64,000 nt of DNA. Origin: Zonotrichia leucophrys gambelii. Lineage: Eukaryota; Chordata; Aves; Passeriformes; Passerellidae. Shown here piece after piece: positions 50,901-55,972 of the stretch. A program made the translations under genes and the position numbers. Each line of letters opens with the position of its first letter. The stretch's first letter is position 1. The DNA is taken from NCBI RefSeq assembly GCF_028769735.1, contig NC_088173.1, forward strand, positions 69,872,463-69,936,462, given 5' to 3'. Under the pieces are notes generated by a model that was not told the origin of the DNA, searched no databases, and worked only from the letters and a program-made list of their open reading frames with translations.

Positions 50901-53900
50901 CACCACCCAGCACCTTCAGCCTCCGTGCAAAACCTCTGAAATTCACCCAGGGATTCAAAATTCAACAGGTGGAGGCTTCCTGAGGAGGAGCTTTGGCCCA
51001 GCGGAGCTTATCAGAAACAGCCACGTGGAAAATCAAGAAATGCCATTTTTTTGTTTTCGTTTTCAGTAGAACAAGTCCAGGCATGACCCTGCTGCAAACA
51101 ACGTGACTGCTGCTCCAAGTGACCTTTCAAAGAACTACAAAAGTACAGGATTTACCTCTCCTAACCCTCACTCCCTGAATATTTGAACATTTTAAAAGCC
51201 AATTTCCATGAGATAACACAAAAGAAAGCTGCTGCCCCAATCCCTGCACATTAACAATGAAAGGTGAGAGCTCCCACCACTTCTTTGGGTCCAACGTCCC
51301 TGGTTTCAAGTCCTTTCCAGGTGGCACCACAGATTTATTGGCACAATTGTGGCAGCTTCCATTTTCCACCCAAGAAAATGGAATAGAAAAGGAAATTCCT
51401 GCTTAAAACTCAATTTTGTGGCTATTAAACACACCACAATCCCAGTGGTTCTGAAAAATAATTTCTGTCGTGTACAGAGAACAAAGTCATCCTCAGCAGC
51501 TGAAATTCTGTGATTTATCATGACAGAAACCAAGATATTAAATTATATATTATAGATATTAAATTATATATTTTATATTAAACAATATATTAAAGTAAAA
51601 AAGATCTTAAAACCACAGTAAAAAAAAAAAGGCATGGCCAACTTGGAAGTGTCAAAAAGTTACCACTAAAAACGGCTTTAAAGTGTCCTGGACATAAATT
51701 AACTTCAACCAATTTGCTCAAAATCAGTGTTAAAGGTTTTTTTTTTTTTAATAATTCACACTATTTAAAACAAATGCTTGGGCTAAAATTTAGAACTTTG
51801 AATGGTTAAAGAGAAAAGAAATCTTCCCAAACCCCACAGCCCCGGATTTATCCAAATCATGACAGGATTCAAGCTCAGAAATGATCTATTTCTCCAGGAC
51901 ACACATCCCTAACTTTTACCAAATGTTCATCTCTTCTTTCATAGGAATCCAATGAAATTACATCAGTTTCCAAATCTTTCCAAGAGAAAACACTTAGACC
52001 AGGTCTGTGGAAGCAGAGGTGTGTGAGGAATGTGTTGGAAAATTTAATTATTACCAGCAAAATCTGCTTTTACCACAGACCCCTTACCAGCACAGTATTG
52101 CACTGAGTGACTGTGTTTGTATTAAATGTGTGCTGGTTTTCCATCTTAATTAAAAATTATCAAAGCAACTCCCACAAAAGAAAAATAATAGAAATTCCAG
52201 CCCCAAAACACCCCATATCGCCAAAATCTGTGGAATTATAGTTTCTATTAAAAATAATACAAAATACAAAATAATACACAATTCCAAAATAATACACAAC
52301 CCCAAAACACCCCATATCCCCAAAATCTCTGAAGTATTGATCAGGAATTCAGAGTTTGTTCTGATTAAACATCTTAATTTGACAGCTGGCAGCCAAAAAA
52401 TCTGCTTTTAGCACAGATCCCTTACCAGCACAGTATTGCACTGAGTGACTGTTTTTATATTAAATGTATGTTTTTCCCTCTTAATTAAAAATTATCAAAG
52501 CAACTGCCCCAGAAGAAAAATAATGGTTTTTATTAAAAAAAAATACAAAATACAAAATAATACAAAATTCCAACCCCAAAACATACCATATTCCCAAAAT
52601 CTGTGGAAGTATTGACCAGGAATTCAGAGTTTGTCCTGACTAAACATCTTAATTTGACACCTGGCAGCCAAAAAATCTGCTTTTAGCACAGATCCCTTAT
52701 TGCACTGTGTTTGTATTAAATGTGTGCTGGTTTTCCCTCTTAATTAAAAATAATCAAAGCAACTGCCCCAGAAGAAAAATAATGGTTTCTATTAAAAAAA
52801 AATACAAAATACAAAATAATACAAAATTCCAACCCCAAAACACCCCATATCCCCAAAATCTATGAAGTATTGATCAGGAGTTCAGAGTTTGTCTTCACTA
52901 AACATCTTAATTTGACACCTGGCAGCCAAAAAATCTGCTTTTACTACAGATCCCTTACCAGCACAGTATTGCACTGAGTGACTGTTTTTATATTAAATGT
53001 GTGTTTTTCCCTCTTAATTAAAAATAATCAAAGCAACTGCCCCAGAAGAAAAATAATGGTTTCTATTAAAAAATAATACAAAATACAAAATAATACAAAA
53101 TTCCAACCCCAAAACACACCATATCCCCAAAATCTGTGAAGTATTGACCAGGAATTCAGAGTTTGTCCTGACTAAACATCTTAATTTGACAGCTGGCTGC
53201 CAAAAAATCTGCTTTTAGCACAGATCCCTTATTGTACTGACTGTGTTGGTATTAAATGTGTGCTGGCTGTGAAAAATGTGTATTTCATGATTGGCTTTTT
53301 GCAAATATTAAAATGAGTATTATATGTGTTATGTTAGAATGTTATGCTGTATTAATTATCTTAAGTAGTGTGTTAAATATAGTTTTAGGTTATAACATAA
53401 TGTTAAAATAGAAACTGTGATATGTAAGATACCTTTTTAAAAGAGAGGACTTGCACTGAGATAGCAGCCACAGGACACCTGAATCTTTCAGAGAAAATGA
53501 ATTTATTGCTCCATTATCAGGAGAAAAGAACTTCTTCCTGCCTCACTCAGCCCTGAAGAGCCGTCAGGATTCAGAGGAAGAAGCTGACACTGACCAGCAA
53601 GAATAATGTGCATGAATGGAATTGATGCATCACTAATGAGGTGTATGAATATGCAACAGGCTGTTGTTTTTAAGGGTTAATCCTCTGTTAATGTGGGTCC
53701 TTATTTTGGCCAGAAAGAGGTACCTGGACTGTCCATAACTCTTTGTTTTTATTGTCTCATACTGTGCTAACCCTAATTGTCCTTTTTTTTTTTTTTATTA
53801 CTCTCATTTTATTACTATTTTTAAAACCATTTTATTACTATTAAACTTTTAAAATTTTAAAAACAAGTGACTGGCATTTTTCACAAGAGGAAGAAGTTGA

Positions 53901-55486
53901 CACTGACCAGAGAGAATCCTGTGTTTGAATGAAATTTATGCATCATGTATGAGATGTATGAATATGCAACAGGCTGTTGTTTTTAAGGGTTAATCCTCTG
54001 TTAACGTGGGTCCTTTCTTGGGCTTATTTTGCCCAGAAAGAGGTACCTGGACTGTCCATAACTCTTTGTTTTTATTGTCTCATATTGTCCTAACTCTAAC
54101 TGTCCAAATTTTTATTACTCTTATTATATTACTATTTTTAGAACCATTTAATTACTATGAAACTTTTAAAAGCCTAAAAACAAGTGCTTGGCATAGTTTT
54201 TCACACTATGCAAGATACTTTTTTTTAAAGAGAGGAATGAGGAACTTGCACTGAGATAGCAGCCACAGGACACCTGAATCTTTCAGAGAAAAAGAATTTA
54301 TTGCTCCGTTATCAGAAGAAACGAACTTCCTGCCTCAGTCATTAAGAGGAAGAAGTTGACACTGACCAGCCAGAATCCTGTGTTTGAATGGAATTTATGC
54401 ATCATGTATGAGATGTATGAATATGCAACAGGTTATTGTTTTTAAGGGTTAATCCTCTGCTAACATGTGTCCTTATTTTGCCCAGAAAGATGTACCTGGA
54501 CCATCCATAATTCTTTGTTTTTACCGTCTCATATTGTCCTAATTCAAATTGTCCAAATATTACTCTAATTATATTACTATTTTAATAACCATTTTATTAC
54601 TATTAAACTTGTAAAATTAAAAAAAACCCAAGCGATTGGCGTTTTTCACACCGGTCTGCTGGTGCTCAGGGCTGTTCCCCCCATGTGCAGGACCTGAACT
54701 GCACTGTGCTGAATTTCGGAAGGGTTTTCTCTGCCCTTCTCCCCTGCCTGTCAAAGTCCCTCCGAAAGGGCACAACCCTCTCAGACATCGGCCATTCCTT
54801 GTTTTGTATCATCAGCGAACTTGCGGAGGGAGCACCGACCCCATTGTCCAAACAAGCCACAAACACCAAGCACAGAACCCCGGGGACACCACTGTGACAG
54901 GCACCCCCTACACCCTGTGCCTCATTCCCGAGCCTCTGGGGTCTGTTCTCCATTCCCCCCTCATTTGCAGGAACCTCAGGGCCACCTTCCCAGTCCCAGA
55001 GCCCCTGACTGAACGCTGACAGAGAACTCAGACTTCCAACCCAGCGCCCCTCACCCTGGGGCCGCCTCAGACCGGGAACCGGGAACCCCCAGCAGCAGCG
55101 GCGCCCGCACCCCGCAACCTCCGAGCAGCCCGGGGTTAAGACACCGGGACAGCCCCGGAATCCTCCCCAGGACCCCCCAAAACCCCTCGGGGCCCCCCAA
55201 AATCCTCGCAGCCCCCAACATGGCGGGTCCCCCTGAGGGGCCGCCCGCCGCGTGGCGCCCCCTGGCGGCTCCCGAGGAACGCGCCCCCCGCGCGCGCGTG
55301 CGGACCCGCTTGAGAGCAGGGCCGCGCCCACCGGAACGGCCCCGCGGGGGGGGGGGGAGGGGGGAAGCCCAGCCGGTCCGCTCGTCGCCGCGACCCACCT
55401 GCCCTGGTTTGACCACGGAGGCGGGTGGTGAAGAAGAGAAGGACGGCGAGCAGCACGGCAACGGCGGCGAGCAGAACCGCGTCCAT
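1924..55486 (-). CDS. DDRGK1: DDRGK1 (UFBP1), complete nine-exon gene
   Basis: DDRGK domain-containing protein 1 is the ER-membrane partner of the UFM1 E3 ligase UFL1 with CDK5RAP3; it acts in UFMylation at the ER, ribosome quality control and ER-phagy (established for the family). Coding exons on the minus strand are 55486-55399, 44089-43928, 28414-28308, 26234-26133, 11729-11607, 8470-8432, 5495-5439, 4754-4706 and 2096-1924. Lengths 88, 162, 107, 102, 123, 39, 57, 49 and 173 sum to 900 nt, giving 299 residues plus TGA; human is 314. All introns are GT-AG and all phases agree. Domains: an N-terminal membrane anchor (about residues 3-20), a long charged Glu/Arg/Lys coiled-coil region (about 84-175), and a C-terminal winged-helix-like domain containing DDRGK at 246-250. 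K250 aligns with the human UFMylation site K267. No frameshift or stop is seen. Only DDRGK1 fits; identification is near certain, first-exon identity rests on hydrophobic anchor plus phase. Confidence 0.97.
2459..2575 (+). mobile_element. Old LTR1-family fragment (5' end only)
   Basis: Starts TGTTGTAGTGTG and follows the first ~115 bp of the solo LTRs at 24432 and 35371 (ends near TTTTCCCGCCAC), with many substitutions, so it is much older. The rest of the LTR is missing. It runs directly into a CR1 fragment. Confidence 0.7.
2600..2830 (-). mobile_element. CR1 LINE 3' fragment
   Basis: Reads as the reverse complement of a diverged CR1 3' region (motifs such as TGGGCAGTGCCCAGCACCCT and TCCCTGATCTCC). 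Lies in DDRGK1 intron 8. Long overlapping open frames here are a by-product of the element. Confidence 0.65.
3185..4612. repeat. AT-rich tandem array, six units
   Basis: Six copies starting CCCATTTGCAGCTGGCTGCT at about 3188, 3383, 3703, 3902, 4316 and 4510, each followed by AAAAGGCCTTCAGCAGATGG and a variable tail rich in CTAGATCCTTA and TAGATTAAA. Unit length varies from about 195 to 415 bp because the AT tail has expanded by its own short repeats. Lies in intron 8 close to exon 8. Confidence 0.93.
4706..4754 (-). CDS. DDRGK1: DDRGK1 exon 8 (49-nt exon)
   Basis: Residues 227-242 plus the first base of codon 243: [16 protein letters not shown], equivalent to human DTINRIQDLLAEGTIT. Acceptor CACAG at 4755, donor GTGACA at 4705. 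The AT-rich tandem array of intron 8 starts less than 100 bp past the donor. Confidence 0.96.
5439..5495 (-). CDS. DDRGK1: DDRGK1 exon 7 (57-nt exon)
   Basis: Nineteen codons, residues 208-226, [19 protein letters not shown], equivalent to human QSKVVLLEDLASQVGLRTQ. Acceptor CCACAG at 5496, donor GTAAAA at 5438. The intron 6 end and the intron 7 start are both A-rich in gene sense, but the splice dinucleotides are intact. Confidence 0.95.
5496..8431. other. DDRGK1 intron 6, no repeat array seen
   Basis: Mostly unique-looking intronic sequence with short mononucleotide runs (for example G10 near 6621 and A14 near 6860). No coding exon, RNA gene or clear transposon recognised. Confidence 0.55.
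8432..8470 (-). CDS. DDRGK1: DDRGK1 exon 6 (39-nt exon)
   Basis: Thirteen codons, residues 195-207, [13 protein letters not shown], equivalent to human SQSFLTEFINYIK at the start of the C-terminal domain. Acceptor CTCCAG at 8471, donor GTAAGG at 8431. Too short to be found by an ORF scan. A tandem array begins only about 40 bp upstream of the acceptor. Confidence 0.95.
8510..9540. repeat. Tandem array of ~165-195 bp units in intron 5
   Basis: At least five copies of a unit containing GCATTAAATGCATCAAAAAC (8510, 8707, 8872, 9066, 9258) and AGATATTGAACTGGGAAG. A TA/TAA-rich stretch (about 9375-9465) interrupts the last copy. The array begins about 40 bp from the exon 6 acceptor. Confidence 0.93.
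9541..10049. other. Unique intronic stretch, intron 5
   Basis: Ordinary sequence between two arrays; nothing recognised. Confidence 0.5.
10050..10490. repeat. 55-bp minisatellite, eight copies
   Basis: Unit contains GACATCAGGCATCTCAAACT and GGTGAGGAACCTAAAACCTT. Copies of ATCTCAAACT start at about 10061, 10116, 10171, 10226, 10281, 10333, 10387 and 10442, so the period is 55 bp with small deletions in later copies. Intron 5. Confidence 0.95.
10491..11606. other. Unique part of intron 5
   Basis: No repeat array, transposon or exon recognised between the 55-bp minisatellite and exon 5. Confidence 0.5.
11607..11729 (-). CDS. DDRGK1: DDRGK1 exon 5, end of coiled coil
   Basis: Residues 154-194 (41 codons, phase 0). 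Contains [20 protein letters not shown], matching human [20 protein letters not shown], then MTEEQ. Acceptor CCCAG at 11730, donor GTATGT at 11606. Confidence 0.97.
12240..14250. repeat. Higher-order tandem array (A-B alternating)
   Basis: Related sub-units alternate. One type has AACAAAGTAAAGGTTTTACT (12257, 13231), the other AACAAAAGGAGTTTTTTACT (12855, 13815, degenerate near 14113). Same-type copies are about 960-975 bp apart and neighbours about 380-600 bp apart. Shared blocks include AAAAGCCTTGGGCTTTTAGT and CTTCATGGCCTGCCCTGAAA. Intron 4. Confidence 0.9.
14290..15270. repeat. Extreme AT-rich low-complexity tract
   Basis: Nearly 1 kb of TATAAA/ATATAT-type sequence, with a two-copy core (GGAACAGGTCATTCAGTATA at about 14347 and 14661). 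Open frames here encode only Tyr/Ile/Phe/Lys-rich strings and are artefacts of composition. Intron 4. Confidence 0.9.
15271..16229. other. Unique part of intron 4
   Basis: Nothing recognised apart from short A-runs. Confidence 0.45.
16250..16445. repeat. TATTTATTTAGAA short tandem repeat
   Basis: Degenerate repetition of TATTTATTTAGAATATT-like units over about 200 bp in intron 4. Confidence 0.85.
16655..17575. repeat. ~36-55 bp minisatellite, about 20 copies
   Basis: Unit consists of GGCACTCAGGTCCCTTCTGA, GCTCAAA and CCCCACATTT with optional inserts, repeated about 20 times. Because the units differ in length, the frames wander and produce several apparent repetitive proteins ([12 protein letters not shown] strings). 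These are not genes: no start context, no conservation and variable unit phase. Intron 4. Confidence 0.95.
17757..17890. repeat. Dispersed repeat, inverted relative to copies in intron 2
   Basis: Reads CCAAACCCTGGGCACTGAGA through CTGTATTAAATGATTCCTTG and is the reverse complement of 39240-39375 and, in part, 38150-38240. Identity is unknown. Confidence 0.85.
18075..18715. repeat. Two-copy tandem duplication, ~318 bp unit
   Basis: Copies begin at about 18083 and 18400 (CCAAAATTTGGAATATTTTT then CAGCTGGAAGCACACATTGA). Both contain a block ending in TTTTTAGGATGA and GCATCCTGAGTGTTTAGA. Confidence 0.9.
19135..19645. repeat. 40-bp minisatellite, about 13 copies
   Basis: Unit TTTAGGCACTTAAATGCAGA followed by TTTACCAAAATCTAAGAGCA, period 40 bp, about 13 copies with few substitutions. 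Intron 4. Confidence 0.96.
20150..21915. repeat. ~230-bp tandem array, eight copies
   Basis: GATAAACTGAATTTTTTGTG (ATAAAATG in one copy) recurs at about 20216, 20452, 20648, 20874, 21102, 21329, 21564 and 21796. Each unit carries GGACTATATAAACTACAGCA and CCAGCTCCACCCTGGTTTTT. A short open frame recurs in several units because copies are recent; not a gene. Intron 4. Confidence 0.96.
22265..22788. repeat. Direct repeat copy 1, downstream side of exon 4
   Basis: About 524 bp nearly identical to 26318-26848 and in the same orientation (for example GCAAATGTTCAGCAGTGACT and GAGGCAGAATAATGTTCCTG in both). Lies in intron 4, so with its partner it brackets exon 4. Origin unknown. Confidence 0.95.
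22789..23955. other. Intron 4, unique, with a (CTG)7 tract
   Basis: No array or gene recognised. A CTG triplet run of about seven lies at about 23890-23911 next to the LTR nest. Confidence 0.5.
24432..25725 (+). mobile_element. Solo LTR1 copy, split by LTR2
   Basis: Starts TGTTGTAGTG, ends CCCCTCTGCA, with 6-bp duplication TAGGCC at 24426-24431 and 25726-25731. Without LTR2 it is about 680 bp and closely matches the intact copy at 35371-36042. TATA-like TTTATAATCC is near 24827. The hexamer that is AATAAA in the other copy reads AAGAAA here (near 24910), so its polyadenylation signal is damaged. Confidence 0.93.
25026..25635 (-). mobile_element. Solo LTR2 copy, innermost layer
   Basis: 610 bp, plus-strand ends TGTCCGG...TCCCACA (minus-strand sense TGTGGGATC to ACCGGACA). 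The 6-bp duplication GGTGCT is at 25020-25025 and 25636-25641. In minus sense a TATAAA (within 25237-25244) precedes an AATAAA (25140-25135) by about 100 bp, the usual U3-R order. Contains a GAA triplet run at about 25339-25361. Confidence 0.93.
26133..26234 (-). CDS. DDRGK1: DDRGK1 exon 4, charged coiled coil
   Basis: Residues 120-153, 102 nt, phase 0 on both sides, so loss of this exon would keep the frame. Starts [20 protein letters not shown], close to human [20 protein letters not shown]. Acceptor TTTCAG at 26235, donor GTGGGA at 26132. It lies between two direct copies of a 0.53-kb repeat. Confidence 0.97.
26318..26848. repeat. Direct repeat copy 2, upstream side of exon 4
   Basis: Partner of 22265-22788, same orientation and high identity. 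Lies in intron 3, about 85 bp upstream of the exon 4 acceptor. Confidence 0.95.
26899..26955. repeat. (TAA)n microsatellite
   Basis: About 18 uninterrupted ATA/TAA triplets in intron 3, directly after direct-repeat copy 2. Confidence 0.98.
26956..28307. other. Rest of intron 3
   Basis: AT-rich intronic sequence, including a TA-rich patch at about 27375-27500. No exon or transposon recognised. Confidence 0.5.
28308..28414 (-). CDS. DDRGK1: DDRGK1 exon 3, start of coiled coil
   Basis: Residues 84-119. Contains [20 protein letters not shown], almost identical to the human [20 protein letters not shown]. Acceptor TTGCAG at 28415, donor GTGAGG at 28307. An acidic stretch (EEEDAEE) precedes the conserved block. 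A 100-bp minisatellite begins about 250 bp upstream of the acceptor. Confidence 0.97.
28660..30070. repeat. ~100-bp minisatellite, about 14 copies
   Basis: Unit contains TTTCCTTGATCCTTTGAAGG, TTTCATAAATATTTCTTGCT and TTTCTCTGATACAGAAATTG, with copies about every 95-108 bp from 28670 to 29990. Recurrent minus-strand frames ([17 protein letters not shown]) are translation of the array, not genes. Intron 2. Confidence 0.96.
30797..31195 (+). repeat. Inverted repeat, left outer arm
   Basis: About 400 bp whose reverse complement is 36368-36760 (shared: GTGCTCGAGTTTGTGAAATA, AATTATAATAATTGGGCATT). Intron 2. Confidence 0.93.
31205..32190. repeat. ~375-bp tandem array, three copies
   Basis: CTTCCTGCACCAGGGATACT at about 31213, 31586 and 31968. 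Other shared blocks are CCCAGCACTAGTTATTACTC and GATGCTTAAAATAACTTTAT. Intron 2. Confidence 0.95.
32621..33033 (-). mobile_element. LTR3, left copy (minus)
   Basis: Minus-sense start TGTTGGAGAT at 33033. TATAAAAGG (about 32705-32697) then AATAAACGG (32681-32674), an LTR-type promoter and polyadenylation layout. The far end appears cut after the CTTCAATAAAAA stretch. Reverse complement of 33831-34244 with high identity. No target duplication found. Confidence 0.75.
33090..33711 (-). mobile_element. Solo LTR2, second copy
   Basis: 622 bp, same family and orientation as 25026-25635. Target duplication TGAGTC at 33084-33089 and 33712-33717. Minus-sense TATAAA near 33303 and AATAAA at 33204-33199 are intact. 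Lies between the inverted LTR3 copies. Confidence 0.95.
33831..34257 (+). mobile_element. LTR3, right copy (plus)
   Basis: Starts TGTTGGAGAT, ends ACTCTGACA. AATAAACGG at 34183. The TATA position reads CTAAAAGG rather than TATAAAAGG, so this copy's promoter is altered. Inverted partner of 32621-33033. Confidence 0.75.
34341..34500 (+). mobile_element. CR1 LINE 3' fragment
   Basis: Sense CR1 end (AGAGAAGCTGTGGCTGCCCC ... AAGGCCAGGCTGGACAGGGT ... CCAATCCAAACCTTTCTGTG). Intron 2. Confidence 0.85.
34830..34965 (-). mobile_element. CR1 LINE 3' fragment
   Basis: Starts CCCAGAATGGTTTGGATTGG and AAAGGACCTTAAGGATC, the reverse complement of a CR1 3' terminus. Confidence 0.85.
35371..36042 (+). mobile_element. 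Solo LTR1, intact copy
   Basis: 672 bp, TGTTGTAGTG...CCCCTCTGCA, target duplication GGAGCA at 35365-35370 and 36043-36048. TTTATAATCC near 35766 and AATAAA at 35844-35849. No internal retroviral sequence. Antisense to DDRGK1, in intron 2. Confidence 0.96.
36368..36760 (-). repeat. Inverted repeat, right outer arm
   Basis: Reverse complement of 30797-31195. The two arms bracket about 5.2 kb containing LTR3 (two copies), LTR2 and LTR1. Confidence 0.93.
36935..37550. repeat. ~200-bp tandem array, three copies
   Basis: GCCCATAGACTGGGTTCTCT (or close) at about 36942, 37139 and 37344. Each unit has CCTTACTTTCTGTTTGTTAA and TTTTTTGGCAACACATTTTT. Intron 2. Confidence 0.95.
37897..38250. repeat. Direct duplication, copy 1
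   Basis: TTTTTAGCACAGCTGGATCA through GTGCCCAGGGTTTGGGGGTG, repeated at 38975-39390 in the same orientation. Confidence 0.92.
38975..39390. repeat. Direct duplication, copy 2, with internal hairpin
   Basis: Same as 37897-38250 plus about 60 extra bases that create a 35-bp near-perfect inverted repeat: 39201-39235 and 39246-39280 with a 10-base loop, three mismatches. Confidence 0.92.
39391..41504. other. Unique part of intron 2
   Basis: About 2.1 kb with several open frames but no domain, splice-supported exon or transposon I can recognise. Confidence 0.45.
41505..41802 (-). mobile_element. CR1 LINE 3' fragment feeding a tandem array
   Basis: CCCAGAATGACCAGGTTGGA and AGAGACCTTCAAGATCAAGT, then the usual antisense CR1 body ending GAGACCAACCCC, CACCTTTCAGGAG and GAGTGATAAGGTCACC. 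The final ~60 bp recur in the following array. Confidence 0.9.
41803..42605. repeat. 180-bp tandem array containing CR1 tail, five copies
   Basis: CATGGCTAAGGAGGAAACTT-type cores at about 41833, 42013, 42194, 42376 and 42554, period about 181 bp. Each unit includes AGAGACCAACCCCACCTGAC and CCACCTTTCAGGGAGTTGTA, which are CR1-derived, plus a TTAATTTAATTAA spacer. Intron 2. Confidence 0.94.
42640..42908. other. Unassigned LTR-like sequence
   Basis: CTTTTATAACACTCACCTTTATTGG and flanks look like retroviral regulatory sequence but ends and orientation could not be set. Confidence 0.25.
42909..43165 (-). mobile_element. CR1 LINE 3' fragment
   Basis: CAGAATCACAGAATGATGAG, GTTGGAAGAGACCTCTCAGA and TCATCCAGTCCAACCC are the reverse complement of a CR1 terminus; the rest follows the CR1 3' region. 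Confidence 0.92.
43441..43909 (+). mobile_element. LTR8, ends next to exon 2 donor
   Basis: Starts TGTGAACATT. TATAAAAG at 43765 and AATAAA at 43866-43871 are about 100 bp apart, as in an LTR with U3, R and U5. The element seems to end at TGCCA around 43904-43909, about 20 bp from the DDRGK1 exon 2 donor (43927). It points antisense to the gene and straight into exon 2. No target duplication found, so the right edge is approximate. Confidence 0.65.
43928..44089 (-). CDS. DDRGK1: DDRGK1 exon 2, low-complexity linker
   Basis: Residues 30-84 (phase 1 to 1, 162 nt). The first part is a Glu/Gln/Ala-rich linker with a QQQH and a run of alanines built from CAG/GCA triplets. The second part, [19 protein letters not shown], matches the human RPRRRRDLGSRLQAQRRAQ block and fixes the identity. 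Acceptor TTGCAG at 44090, donor GTAACT at 43927. The exon is GC-rich, unlike its AT-rich surroundings, and lies between two LTRs. Confidence 0.94.
44190..45100 (-). mobile_element. LTR5-family composite (two chunks)
   Basis: Contains the hallmark end GATTGGCGTTTTTCACA (to 45100), blocks GATAGCAGCCACAGGACACC and GAATTTATTGCTCC (AATAAA in minus sense), and a second internal TTTTTCACA at about 44651 joined to CTATGTAAGATAC. So it is one LTR fused to part of another. Begins about 100 bp upstream of the exon 2 acceptor. Intron 1. Confidence 0.8.
45300..46920. repeat. ~530-bp tandem array, three copies
   Basis: CATTTTCTCTGCCTATGCTG-type cores at about 45340, 45885 and 46410; GGCAAATTAAGAATATCCTG in each. 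A minus-strand frame (starting near 45692 and 46234) is shared by two copies and altered in the third, partly by the length of a T-run. I treat it as repeat translation. Intron 1, DDRGK1 sense. Confidence 0.93.
47135..47640. repeat. ~250-bp tandem duplication
   Basis: ACAGAACAGGGCTGGGAGAA at about 47136 and 47388, followed in both by GTGCAGAGATGCCAAAGTGC and TACAGGAAACCTTTTCC. Intron 1. Confidence 0.93.
47641..48115. other. Unique stretch in intron 1
   Basis: Nothing recognised. Confidence 0.45.
48116..48665 (+). mobile_element. CR1 LINE, 3' ~550 bp
   Basis: Sense-oriented CR1: GAGAATCCAGGGAAGGGAAC, CTCAGCCTGGAGCAAAGGGG, a reduced ...TTGGATATTTGGGAACATTT, and the terminal CAGAGGGCTTTTCCAACCTT. 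Longest CR1 copy in the window. The open frames over it are fragments of its non-coding 3' part. Confidence 0.93.
48666..49624. other. Unique stretch in intron 1
   Basis: Nothing recognised. Confidence 0.45.
49625..50344 (+). mobile_element. Probable LTR6
   Basis: About 720 bp from TGTTATGAAC to CCTTCACAACA. CpG-rich middle part unlike its surroundings, and ATTAAA (within TTTTATTAAAGGCATT, about 50225) in the expected R position. No target duplication. Its 3' end is caught up in the next array. Confidence 0.55.
50210..50800. repeat. Two-level tandem repeat (250 bp and 70 bp)
   Basis: GATCACTTTTATTAAAGGCA at about 50216 and (as TTTAATAAAGG) 50467 define a ~250-bp unit. Inside the second copy, CAACATTGTGCAGACTTTTG recurs at about 50591, 50661 and 50731, a 70-bp sub-array. 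The unit contains the LTR6 3' end. Confidence 0.92.
50801..52050. other. Intron 1, mostly unique
   Basis: No gene or array; an AT-rich patch lies at about 51538-51600. Confidence 0.45.
52055..53262. repeat. ~260-340 bp tandem array, about five copies
   Basis: AAAATCTGCTTTTAGCACAG-type starts at about 52058, 52398, 52673, 52930 and 53205. Units carry CTTAATTAAAAATTATCAAA and CCAACCCCAAAACACCCCAT. Intron 1. Confidence 0.94.
53268..54650 (-). mobile_element. LTR5-family composite (one LTR plus two partial copies)
   Basis: 53268-53885 is a full LTR with ends TGTGAAAAA and TTTTTCACA (618 bp; minus orientation by AATAAA within GAATTTATTGCTCC). It is followed by two more partial copies ending at about 54211 and 54650. 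The junction TTTTTCACA to CTATGCAAGATAC near 54211 matches that at 44651. No target duplication at the outer edges. Confidence 0.8.
55346..55364 (+). other. G-run (G12 A G6) in intron 1 start
   Basis: A 12-base G-run plus six more G on the plus strand, about 35 bp inside intron 1 and on the template strand of DDRGK1. Quadruplex-prone by composition; may also be a sequencing-uncertain homopolymer. Confidence 0.7.
55399..55486 (-). CDS. DDRGK1: DDRGK1 exon 1, signal-anchor
   Basis: Encodes residues 1-29 and the first base of codon 30. The ATG at 55484-55486 has G at -3 and G at +4. Translation starts [20 protein letters not shown], a classical uncleaved ER signal-anchor of the kind in other DDRGK1 proteins, followed by TRLRG, like the TRSRG of human. 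The donor is GTGGGT at 55398. The exon sits in the CpG island. An out-of-frame ATG lies 25 bases upstream inside a GC box, so it is probably outside the mRNA. Confidence 0.93.
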
Positions 55487-55972
55487 CCCGCAGCGCCGGC
55501 CCCGCCCACATCACCCTTGGTACGCCCCGTCTCCTTCCCCTGCCGCAAGGCCCCCCGCGCGCGGGCTGCCCCGCGGGGTGCCTGTGGCGGCGCGGCGCGG
55601 AGGGCGCGCTGCGATGGGGCAGGCGCGGCTCGGGCAGCCCGCGGGAGGGGTCCTGACTCGTCCCTGAGGCGGGCGCTGAGGGAGGGCGCGGAAAAAGGAA
55701 TTAAAGGAGGGATTAAAGCAGAAATTAAAGGGGAAATTAAAAATTATGAGGCAAAATCGGCCGTGAGCCGGTCTGGCCGCCCGGCACGGCTGCTATGAGC
55801 GGTTGGTGATGCGTCCATCCTCCGCACTGGGTGGGTGGGGCCAGGCTGGGAGATCTCAGCCTTGACCCCGCTCCGGATGCGCCCCAGACAGGCCCTGAGA
55901 GCTGTCAGGGTGACCCAGGCAATGATGAAACTTAAATTACACCTCTGAATAATTTCTGTCTTCTTCTTTTAG

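Larger units (their letters stand above)
55050..55700. promoter_or_regulatory. CpG island, DDRGK1 promoter, possibly bidirectional
   Basis: Very CpG- and GC-rich block around exon 1, in sharp contrast to the AT-rich introns. It has a GC box (GGGCGGGGCC in gene sense) just upstream of the start codon. No TATA box is seen. The island extends past exon 1 to the plus side, as a divergent promoter would. Confidence 0.8.

Noticed and set aside
54666..55514. 282-codon minus-strand open frame across exon 1
   Set aside because: It is out of frame with DDRGK1 exon 1 and open only because the CpG island is GC-rich. Its start lies in a GC box, and no homology is recognisable.
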